The notes beneath the pieces are model-generated. The model saw only the letters and a program-made list of their open reading frames with translations, had not been told where the DNA came from and searched no databases. The position numbers and the translations under genes are program-made. From contig CABUHS010000015.1 of NCBI GenBank assembly GCA_902491535.1, forward strand, positions 1 through 61,546: a stretch of 61,546 bases of DNA, given 5' to 3'. This DNA is from an uncultured Eubacteriales bacterium (GTDB taxonomy: Bacteria; Bacillota; Clostridia; Oscillospirales; CAG-272). Positions within the stretch are counted from its first letter, which is position 1, and the number at the start of each line of letters is the position of its first letter. Shown piece after piece: positions 1 to 6,566 of this stretch.

Positions 1-133
1 ATACAGCAAAGAAACGCTTGCCAAAGAAAATGTACCAAAGGAAAAGGAACGTGCGCCGTTCCTCTTCCTTTGGATTCCATCACTTCACGCATACGCCGCG
101 CGGCGTGGCGGCAGACAGTGAGATGTTTATACT
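1..133. other. Left-edge intergenic region with hairpins
   Basis: No coding region was recognised. Positions 35-73 form a long imperfect hairpin: 35-50 pairs with 58-73 with one mismatch around a GC-rich loop. Positions 93-106 are a perfect GC-rich palindrome, ACGCCGCGCGGCGT. Neither is followed by a T-run, so these are not typical terminators. The region may be the 3' flank of a gene outside the window. Confidence 0.5.
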
Positions 134-172
134 GTCAAAAATCCGCTCGGGCATTGTGAGCGGATTTTTGAC
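134..172 (+). terminator. Intrinsic terminator-like hairpin
   Basis: A perfect 15-base inverted repeat pairs 134-148 with 158-172 (GTCAAAAATCCGCTC and its complement) around a 9-base loop. The A-run on the left arm and T-run on the right arm make it work in either direction. It probably ends a plus-strand gene lying left of the window. Confidence 0.7.
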
Positions 173-247
173 TATGGGTTTGACGTAAGCCGTCGTAAAA
201 GGTAAGTTTTGACTATCAGCGTAACGCAAGCCGTCGTAAGAGATGAG
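166..247. repeat. Two-unit imperfect 41-base tandem repeat
   Basis: Units 166-206 and 207-247 both begin TTTTGACTAT and share the block AAGCCGTCGTAA, with about 31 of 41 bases identical by eye. A partial third unit seems to begin at 248. The array sits between two terminator hairpins. Confidence 0.6.
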
Positions 248-258
248 TTTTACCTATC

Positions 259-292
259 GCCGCGACAGGTTAACCCTGTCGCGGCTTTTGTA
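259..292 (+). terminator. Intrinsic terminator
   Basis: The arms 259-269 (GCCGCGACAGG) and 275-285 are perfectly complementary around a 5-base loop, followed by TTTTG on the plus strand. There is no T-run on the minus strand, so it mainly serves plus-strand transcription entering from the left edge, although it also lies just downstream of the minus-strand DUF4430 gene. Confidence 0.75.
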
Positions 293-321
293 ATTTATAT
301 ATAAAATTTTGTATTAAAGTA

Positions 322-852
322 TCATTCGGAAAATCCGGTAAACTCTCCGTCCTCTCCGAGCGTATACATCCATTCTATTTTATCTCCGTCACCGGGAATA
401 TACTTTGAGCAGCTTATACCGGGGGATTTTCCGTTTACCATATACACCCATCCTGATTTCGGTCCGCATGAACGTTCGTAAAGATTATTTATCCCGCGGA
501 TATACACGCTTCCGAAAAGACTTTGATCGGAACCCTGAAAATCAAACTGTATTTTATTTTGTCTGACCGCTCGGTACAGAATGTCATAAACCGTATCTCC
601 GTCACGAAGCGCATATTCGGTCTCCGCGAGAATAATTCCGTCCGGAGGAACATACTCATCAGAGCGCAGAGACGGATCAAGCTTATCGTAATTTTCAAGA
701 ATCTCATCACAGCGTATACTGATCGTAACAACTTTACTGTCCGGAGTTATCTCGTCTATAACGGCATCTCCGCCGGGCTGAAAATCCAACCGCATTACAA
801 ATACGGCAATCAATATTACCGCCGCCAATATTATAAGTATATTTTTTTTCAT
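322..852 (-). CDS. DUF4430 (transcobalamin C-terminal-like) membrane-anchored protein
   Basis: This 176-residue protein begins with a short basic stretch and one hydrophobic segment (about residues 4-22), so it is probably anchored with the rest outside the membrane. Residues about 85-172 look like DUF4430, the family that includes the beta domain of eukaryotic transcobalamin: the run LRDGDTVYDIL, a central GWVYMVNGKSPG and the closing GDGDKIEWMYT are typical. The gene lies 11 bases downstream of the alpha-toroid gene on the same strand, so the two are surely co-transcribed. Together they reproduce the domain order of transcobalamin as two polypeptides. Ligand binding is inferred and the ligand is unknown. 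Confidence 0.8.
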   Translation of the reverse strand: MKKNILIILAAVILIAVFVMRLDFQPGGDAVIDEITPDSKVVTISIRCDEILENYDKLDPSLRSDEYVPPDGIILAETEYALRDGDTVYDILYRAVRQNKIQFDFQGSDQSLFGSVYIRGINNLYERSCGPKSGWVYMVNGKSPGISCSKYIPGDGDKIEWMYTLGEDGEFTGFSE

Positions 853-863
853 AGTCAGAGCCT

Positions 864-2465
864 TTAATTTTTATTTTCAGTATAAGTTAACTTACGTTTT
901 TTATACACGAGACAGATCGATGCAGCAGCAATAAAAAGAATACATAAGGCGGCAAATATATACACCGGTCTTACGTTTTCAGATGCAACCGTATCCCTTG
1001 CAAGGTACAGATCGTCGATCCCTGATATTTTGCTCCTGTCATATTCCGAAAGCTTTTCCGCACGTTCGATAAGCGAAAGTATCATTTCACGGTATTCATC
1101 AGATAATTCGTCGATCGGATACAGCTTCTCAGAGATTTCACTGCTAAGAGCATCGATCTCATTGTATATACGGTCTACCGTCCGCTTTTTTTCGGCAAGT
1201 CCCTCCGAAATATCCTGATATTTCTCCGGAGAACCTGCTTCGAGAAATTTCATATAAAGCCGTGTGACCTCGGTATAATAACTTCCGTCCGGTGATTCCG
1301 GAAGCGCAAGATACTCCGAATATTCTTTTTCACCGAAGCCGGAAGATGCAGAAAAAATATCTCCGTCAAAAATTCCGTACAGCATTCCGTCGGTCTGAGC
1401 TTCGGTTTCGGATCTGAAATCATAAAAAGATCTGAGTCCGTTTCTGTATCTGTAAAATGCGCACAGCGCACGCAGCGCCTGCTCCGACGCAACATAGTCG
1501 CTGCTTGCCTTTTTATCCGGCACATTATCATAAGTACGTAAAAATCCGCCGTCGTCCGCGCGGTAATTCATTATGCTGCTTATAATATTATTTCCGTCCT
1601 TTATAAATCGGCTGTCAGTCTCAGGATCGATTCCAATTGTACAAAGAGCCACCGCAACCTGTGCGGTACTTTCAAGGCTTCTTTGTCCCCATGAAATAAA
1701 GTCACCGCTTGGAGTCTGTTCCTCAGAAAGATACAGGACCGCCCTCTCTGCCGCCGCAGCGACGGTCTCAGCCTCTCTGTACGGACTCAGCGCCTGAAGC
1801 GCCATTGCAGTCACATCTATATCCGATTTTTTCCCGTCAAGACTGAATCCGCCGTCATCGAGCTGACTGCCGAGAACTTCAAAAATCATAGACTCGCGCG
1901 TATCACCCGACTCCTCCGGGACTTCATAGCCAAGCGAATCGAGCGTGATAAGCGACCATATATATGCGTTTACGCCCTGCGCTCCGAGAGAAGCTATCTC
2001 CGAGCGGTTATATGTACCGTCGGCTATAAGATCTATATTATTTCCGTCCGCGTCGGTACCGAAGCAAGTAGGATCTCCGCCAAGAGCAAGTACGGTAAGC
2101 GCTATTCTGTGCCATTCGGTCGCCGCGTAGGCAGAAAGCTTTTCTGCTGTTCTGTACCGCCTTTCAACATAATCACGCAAAAGTGCGAGATACGATCCGT
2201 AATCCCCGCGGATCCCGATACGTCCCAGAGTAACGGCATACCAATCCGAATATGAATTCCCTGCATCCGATATAAATTCCGACGGAAGCTCTGTTCCGTT
2301 TTCTGAAAAGCATGACATTCTGAACCGTACAGCGCCTTCTATTATTTCTTTCAGTTCGTCATTTGCAACACAACAGCCGTCATCAGCTGCATACGCCGGA
2401 ATCGCCGACATAACAGACGATACGCACAGTACCGCCGCAACAATTATTTTCAAAAATTTCTTCAT
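864..2465 (-). CDS. Secreted alpha/alpha-toroid (prenyltransferase/squalene oxidase repeat) protein, C-terminally anchored
   Basis: A 533-residue exported protein. I chose the ATG at 2465 because a typical signal peptide (MKKFLKIIVAAVLCVSSVMS, cleavage near AYA) begins there; an upstream ATG would add an implausible extension. Residues about 40-370 contain repeats with the squalene-cyclase/transcobalamin toroid signature, such as LGSQLDDGGFSLDG and YRADDGGFLRTYDN. Residues about 400-500 look helical or coiled, and a transmembrane helix (VYIFAALCILFIAAASICLV) with a basic tail follows, giving a cell-surface anchor. It precedes the DUF4430 gene by 11 bases. A polysaccharide-type toroid enzyme is possible, but no catalytic motif was recognised. 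Confidence 0.75.
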   Translation of the reverse strand: MKKFLKIIVAAVLCVSSVMSAIPAYAADDGCCVANDELKEIIEGAVRFRMSCFSENGTELPSEFISDAGNSYSDWYAVTLGRIGIRGDYGSYLALLRDYVERRYRTAEKLSAYAATEWHRIALTVLALGGDPTCFGTDADGNNIDLIADGTYNRSEIASLGAQGVNAYIWSLITLDSLGYEVPEESGDTRESMIFEVLGSQLDDGGFSLDGKKSDIDVTAMALQALSPYREAETVAAAAERAVLYLSEEQTPSGDFISWGQRSLESTAQVAVALCTIGIDPETDSRFIKDGNNIISSIMNYRADDGGFLRTYDNVPDKKASSDYVASEQALRALCAFYRYRNGLRSFYDFRSETEAQTDGMLYGIFDGDIFSASSGFGEKEYSEYLALPESPDGSYYTEVTRLYMKFLEAGSPEKYQDISEGLAEKKRTVDRIYNEIDALSSEISEKLYPIDELSDEYREMILSLIERAEKLSEYDRSKISGIDDLYLARDTVASENVRPVYIFAALCILFIAAASICLVYKKRKLTYTENKN

Positions 2466-2533
2466 AACTACGGTCTCATCATCTACTATAATTGAATATC
2501 CGACCATTTTCCGCATGATCGGATAACACAATT

Positions 2534-2562
2534 ATTTTATCATATGATAATTTTAAAGTCAA
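2534..2562 (-). promoter_or_regulatory. Sigma-A promoter for the toroid/DUF4430 operon
   Basis: Read on the minus strand, TTGACT (complement of 2557-2562) and TAAAAT (complement of 2534-2539) are separated by exactly 17 bases. Transcription would start near 2527, about 60 bases before the ATG, and the short leader contains a hairpin at about 2499-2521. Confidence 0.7.
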
Positions 2563-2622
2563 TCATACATACGATATTTCACTGTTTTTAAGTATCTTAT
2601 CGCATTTAATTTAAAAAAGCTA

Positions 2623-2877
2623 TGGATATTTGAGAGAAAATATGATATAATTATCCGCAGTGAATGTTATTCACTTTCACACGGAGATCCGCTCTGCGTC
2701 GGCGGAAACCTCCGTTCGGACCGATAAAACCGCATCAGAAAAAGTACAGGTTTGCCGCAGGCATTCCCGAATACCGGGAAGTCTGACGCGTATTTTCCTA
2801 TGTGCGGCAGCTTTATCCGGTCCGGACTGTATTGTATCCTCTCAAAGAGGAATAATAACATAAGGAGGAGTTTTTAT
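2623..2877 (+). promoter_or_regulatory. Promoter and long structured leader of the ECF S component gene
   Basis: A TATAAT at 2646-2651 has a weak -35 (TGGATA, 2623-2628) 17 bases upstream. The resulting leader of about 220 bases is GC-rich and holds several small hairpins, among them GTGAATGTTATTCAC (about 2659-2673) and TTCCCG/CGGGAA near 2764-2780. I compared it mentally with TPP, FMN, cobalamin and preQ1 consensus boxes and matched none. A strong ribosome binding site (AAGGAGGAG) precedes the ATG at 2878. Confidence 0.5.
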
Positions 2878-3549
2878 ATGAAAACCAAAAACTCAAACAC
2901 GATACTGCGTCTCGCAACACTCGGTATACTGATCGCAATACTGCTTCTCATGCCATATACCCCGATCGGATACCTGAACATCGGTCCGCTTGCAATAACG
3001 CTTAATATGATACCGGTAGCACTTGCCGCCATCATTTTAGGCCCGGTCGGAGGAGCGATAGCAGGCGCTTTTTTCGGTCTGACAAGCTTTTTTCAATGCA
3101 TAGGAATCGGCGGAACAAGCGGAATGGGCGCTATACTTTTCGGTATAAATCCGTTTCTTGCGTTTGTTCAGAGATTTCTTCCGAGACTTCTTGAAGGACT
3201 AATCTGCGGATATATTTATAAAGGCTTCAAAAGAAAGTTCAACGCCTATGCTGCGTGCGCAATAACAGGATTTTCCTGCGCTTTCCTTAACACGCTGCTT
3301 TTCATGAGTTCACTGATACTTCTGTTCGGGAATACCGAATACGTACAGGGACTTATAGGCGGACAAAACATTTTCATATTCGTCTGCACGTTTGTCGGAA
3401 TAAATGCAGTCGCCGAATTTATAACATCAACGGTGATAACAGGCGCTGTAGGCTCCGCACTTGTCAAGGCAAGGCTTATTCCGTCTGATAAAAAAGCGGA
3501 AAAAATCTTGGTTACCGATAATGCAAAAGCGGAAAACCCGCAGATCTGA
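2878..3549 (+). CDS. ECF transporter S component, probably pantothenate (PanT-like)
   Basis: A 223-residue polytopic membrane protein with about six hydrophobic segments. The N-terminal pattern RLATLGILIAILLLMPYTP followed by a GPLAITLNMIPV segment and GPVGGAIAGAFFGLTSF is characteristic of S components of energy-coupling-factor vitamin transporters, closest in my memory to the PanT group. The start at 2878 is set by the adjacent AAGGAGGAG; longer in-frame starts would read through the leader. Type III pantothenate kinase is the next gene on the same strand, which supports pantothenate as substrate. No EcfA or EcfT gene is present here, so it must share a module encoded elsewhere. The divergent toroid/DUF4430 pair leaves cobalamin as an alternative. 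Confidence 0.75.
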   Translation: MKTKNSNTILRLATLGILIAILLLMPYTPIGYLNIGPLAITLNMIPVALAAIILGPVGGAIAGAFFGLTSFFQCIGIGGTSGMGAILFGINPFLAFVQRFLPRLLEGLICGYIYKGFKRKFNAYAACAITGFSCAFLNTLLFMSSLILLFGNTEYVQGLIGGQNIFIFVCTFVGINAVAEFITSTVITGAVGSALVKARLIPSDKKAEKILVTDNAKAENPQI

Positions 3550-3763
3550 CAGCAGGATACAACTAAAAATCAAAATATCCCGCCTGCGTAAGTGCGGGCA
3601 GGTTTCACCCGCTTTCAGGGCGGCATTACGGCAGCGCTATGCGCTTTACTCAAGCGGAAGACGCAGTCCGCGAAAACTCGAAAACTCCTTCCGGATAAAA
3701 CAAAAGGCGGCTCAGAACACCGCATGACACTATTCCGGAGGAAAGGAACGGTTATACATAAAA
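3550..3763 (+). other. Intercistronic region between ECF S and coaX
   Basis: This 214-base gap has a GC-rich segment at about 3580-3625 that can form competing hairpins (CCCGC with GCGGG, CCTGC with GCAGG). No terminator T-run and no convincing promoter were seen, so read-through from the ECF gene is plausible. A ribosome binding site, GGAGGAAAGGAA, lies at about 3737-3748. Confidence 0.4.
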
Positions 3764-4528
3764 ATGATACTTGCGATAGATATCGGAAATTCAAATATAG
3801 TTATCGGTTGCATAGACGGCAACGACATTCTTTTCACAGAACGTATATCCACAAATCCGCTTGCCACCGATCTTGAATACGCCTCCACGATAAGAACGGC
3901 TCTTGTCATGTACGACATAGACAAGAGCCGGATAGACGGCGCGATTATTTCATCGGTTGTACCGTCGGTCACCGGAACGCTTAAAAGAGCTGTTGAGAAA
4001 TTCTCCGGAATCAAAGCAAAGATCGTCGGTCCCGGGATAAAAACCGGACTGAGCATAGCAATAGATAATCCTGCACAGCTCGGAAGCGACCTTGTCGTAG
4101 ATGCAGTTGCCGGAATAAACTACTATCCGCTTCCGCTTATAATAATCGATATGGGAACGGCAACAACGCTTTCGGTAATCGATGAGGGCGGAAGTTATCT
4201 CGGCGGACTTATCGTCCCCGGACTTGCGGTCTCACACGATTCCCTGATAAGCAGAACATCACAGCTCCCCAAGGTCGCATTTGAATGCCCACGCAGGCTT
4301 ATCGGAAAGAACACCGTCGAATGTCTCAAGAGCGGTCTTCTTTACGGCGGAGCATCTCAGATAGACGGCCTTATAGACCGGATAAACGAGGATCTCGGAA
4401 AAAAATGCACCGTTGTTGCGACGGGCGGACTCGCAGGAATCGTAATTCCGCTTTGCAAAAGCAAGATAATCATTGACGACGCCCTGCTTCTCAAGGGGTT
4501 AAATATAATCTACAATAAAAACAACTGA
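3764..4528 (+). CDS. coaX: Type III pantothenate kinase
   Basis: This enzyme phosphorylates pantothenate, the first step of coenzyme A synthesis, in the cytoplasm. The 254-residue length is normal for CoaX. The N-terminal phosphate-binding motif MILAIDIGNSN, the substrate motif GSDLVVDAVAG and the DMGTATTL motif of the ASKHA fold are all present, followed by a GGLIVPG segment. Type III kinases are not feedback inhibited by CoA, which suits constitutive supply. Its position behind a PanT-like S component suggests an uptake-and-phosphorylate unit. It ends just before a strong bidirectional terminator. Confidence 0.95.
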   Translation: MILAIDIGNSNIVIGCIDGNDILFTERISTNPLATDLEYASTIRTALVMYDIDKSRIDGAIISSVVPSVTGTLKRAVEKFSGIKAKIVGPGIKTGLSIAIDNPAQLGSDLVVDAVAGINYYPLPLIIIDMGTATTLSVIDEGGSYLGGLIVPGLAVSHDSLISRTSQLPKVAFECPRRLIGKNTVECLKSGLLYGGASQIDGLIDRINEDLGKKCTVVATGGLAGIVIPLCKSKIIIDDALLLKGLNIIYNKNN

Positions 4529-4542
4529 TAAGGCAAACCTAA

Positions 4543-4582
4543 AAAGCACATTCCTACGGAATTATAGGAATGTGCTTTATTT
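4543..4582. terminator. Bidirectional terminator between coaX and yhbY
   Basis: Perfect arms 4543-4556 (AAAGCACATTCCTA) and 4565-4578 surround an 8-base loop, with A-runs on the left and T-rich sequence on the right. It can end both the plus-strand coaX transcript and the minus-strand yhbY transcript. Confidence 0.85.
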
Positions 4583-4634
4583 ATTAATACAGCAAAACAA
4601 ATATATGACGATATTTACCCGGCAATTACGGTGA

Positions 4635-4931
4635 TTATTTGAGTAGCCCGTCGTACTTCCCTTTCTTGGGATTACGTCTGTAGAGAACAAATCTTGTTCC
4701 GATTATCTGAACACTTTCACATCCGACTGCATCCGAAAGAGCAAATGCCGCTTCCCTCGCGCTGAGCATCGAATTTTCAAGAACGCGAAGCTTGATAAGC
4801 TCACGGGCATTCAGCGCGCTGTCTACCTGTGCGATAAGATTATCTCCTATTCCGTCTTTTCCTATCTGAATGATCGTTTCCATCTGATTTGCCTCCGCAC
4901 GGAGACGCGAACGCTGTTTACTTGTAAGCAT
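4635..4931 (-). CDS. yhbY: YhbY/CRS1-type RNA-binding protein
   Basis: A 98-residue single CRM-domain protein. The opening MLTSKQRSRLRAEANQ, the GKDGIGDNLIAQVDSAL helix, the ELIKLRVLEN strand and the closing GTRFVLYRRNPKK match the YhbY family, which associates with pre-50S ribosomal subunits. The length is normal. In many Firmicutes the gene sits near obg or nadD; here it stands alone between a terminator and an AT-rich gap. Confidence 0.9.
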   Translation of the reverse strand: MLTSKQRSRLRAEANQMETIIQIGKDGIGDNLIAQVDSALNARELIKLRVLENSMLSAREAAFALSDAVGCESVQIIGTRFVLYRRNPKKGKYDGLLK

Positions 4932-5089
4932 AATATTATTCCTTTAAATTTTATTCCGATCTGTAATACATCGCTAATCTATTTTACACATAAAAAGTCT
5001 GCAAGTCAATGCTTTTTCAGAAAACAACTCAAAACAAAACTTTTCTACAGAAAAAATGAAATTTAATTTTTATTTTATTGCAAAAATAA

Positions 5090-5118
5090 TTGCTTATATG
5101 CTTTTTTTGTGATAGAAT
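5090..5118 (+). promoter_or_regulatory. Sigma-A promoter for the small gene at 5159
   Basis: TTGCTT at 5090-5095 and TAGAAT at 5113-5118 are spaced by exactly 17 bases. Transcription would start near 5125, about 35 bases before the ATG. Confidence 0.6.
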
Positions 5119-5158
5119 GTTACTTAAATGCCGAACTTTTCAAAAAGGATATACTCAA

Positions 5159-5347
5159 ATGAAAATAAACGAAATAAACTTTGAAGAATACAATTACAGC
5201 CGTATACAGATAAATCACGGAAGCAGAGCGATTTTCTTTCCGGAAAAATCCGAAACCGCAGTAAAAAACACATACGGCGAATTTGAACTTAACGGCGATA
5301 TCACGGTATCGGAATCCGGTTATCTGATACTGACGGTCAAAAACTGA
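5159..5347 (+). CDS. Small hypothetical protein (62 aa)
   Basis: I do not recognise a family. The ATG at 5159 is chosen because an AAAGGAT ribosome binding site lies 9 bases upstream and a good promoter precedes it; the longer frame would start at the promoter itself. The 62-residue product has no signal or membrane segment. Its alternating hydrophobic pattern (ESGYLILTVKN at the end) suggests a small beta-rich cytoplasmic protein. It stands alone, with an unassigned stretch of about 240 bases after it that contains an AT-rich hairpin near 5470-5492. Confidence 0.55.
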   Translation: MKINEINFEEYNYSRIQINHGSRAIFFPEKSETAVKNTYGEFELNGDITVSESGYLILTVKN

Positions 5348-5586
5348 GACAGCAACGTTTTTCGGCAATATCCGATATTACCGGACGCCTGTGTCATTTT
5401 ACAGTTAACAGCGCTGTTATACGGTTCTAACGCTGTTTCAGCCTTGATCTCTATCCTGACTTTTGTCTTTCAAATTCAATATATTTTGAATTTACCGCTT
5501 AAAATCTTGTAGCCTATCGACCGTAACGGCCTATGGCATAACGCCTTACAATATATTTTTATCACCAAACGGAGCTATTACCCAAT

Positions 5587-6513
5587 ATGTTTTATACCGC
5601 ATGCGCGAATGTTCTTGTAACACTCTTTTATATGATCCCCGCCTTTCTTCTTAAAAAAACAGGAAAAGTATCCGAAGAACATCTTCCGACGCTTTCAACC
5701 CTGCTTATCTATATCTGCACACCTGCTCTGGAAATATCATCGTTTTTAGCTCTTGATTTTTCATGGGAACATCTGCTCGGAATGCTGGGATTTTTTGTGG
5801 CCACCTTAATTCTTCAGAGTATATTTATGCTTGCATTATACCTTATTCTGCGAAAAAAATATGATGACGGAAAGTACCGTGTCATGACGATAGGATCGGT
5901 ACTCGGAAACGTCGGATTTTTCGGACTGCCTATCATAAGAGCCTTGCTTCCCGATAATCCGGAAGTTGCCTGCTACTGTGCCATGTACATGGTCTCCATG
6001 AATATACTGATATTCACCGTAGGAGTATTCTGCATTACTGCTGACAAAAAATATATGTCGCTGCGCGCGGCACTTATAAATCCTACCGTAATGGGATTTC
6101 TCGCCGCATTTCCCTGCTATCTGTTCGGACTGAGGAATATTCTTCCCTCTACGCTAATAGGTGCAATTCAGACGCTCGGAAGCCTGTCAACCCCGTTATG
6201 TATGTTTGTACTCGGAATACGGCTCGCGTCAGCTCCTCTGAAAAAAGCCTTCACCGATATAGGCGCATACATAATTTCTTTAATGAAACTGCTTGTTTTT
6301 CCGATATTCTGCCTTGCTGTAATATCTTTCTTTCCCGTTTCGTATGCATTTAAGGCAAGCATAACCATTCTCTCCGGAACGCCATGTGCCTCCATGATAC
6401 TCGGTCTTGCCGAAATACATCACAGCAACCGCGAAATTGCATCAAACTGCATACTTGTAAGCACACTGCTCTGCATTATAACAATACCTCTGCTTACAGT
6501 TATAATCTCCTGA
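5587..6513 (+). CDS. AEC family (auxin efflux carrier-type) permease
   Basis: A 308-residue membrane protein with about ten hydrophobic helices. The N-terminal half has PAFLLKKTGKVSEEHL and the motif SVLGNVGFFGLPI, and the C-terminal half has the glycine/proline-rich ILSGTPCASMILGLAE; this inverted two-half layout is typical of AEC transporters. Bacterial members export or take up organic acids such as malate; the substrate here is unknown. It ends 53 bases before the alpha-galactosidase gene with no terminator, so the two may share a transcript. Confidence 0.88.
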   Translation: MFYTACANVLVTLFYMIPAFLLKKTGKVSEEHLPTLSTLLIYICTPALEISSFLALDFSWEHLLGMLGFFVATLILQSIFMLALYLILRKKYDDGKYRVMTIGSVLGNVGFFGLPIIRALLPDNPEVACYCAMYMVSMNILIFTVGVFCITADKKYMSLRAALINPTVMGFLAAFPCYLFGLRNILPSTLIGAIQTLGSLSTPLCMFVLGIRLASAPLKKAFTDIGAYIISLMKLLVFPIFCLAVISFFPVSYAFKASITILSGTPCASMILGLAEIHHSNREIASNCILVSTLLCIITIPLLTVIIS

Positions 6514-6566
6514 CCAAACATTATTTTCAAAACCGCCTGTGATCCGTCACAAGAAAGGAAAATACA

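Noticed and set aside
2660..2863. 67-codon frame inside the leader of the ECF S gene, considered as a leader peptide
   Set aside because: It starts within a few bases of the predicted transcription start and has no ribosome binding site or regulatory codon run.
2658..2877. Cobalamin riboswitch suspected because of the transcobalamin-like neighbours
   Set aside because: A GGGAAG segment is present, but the conserved B12-box and the other consensus blocks were not found.
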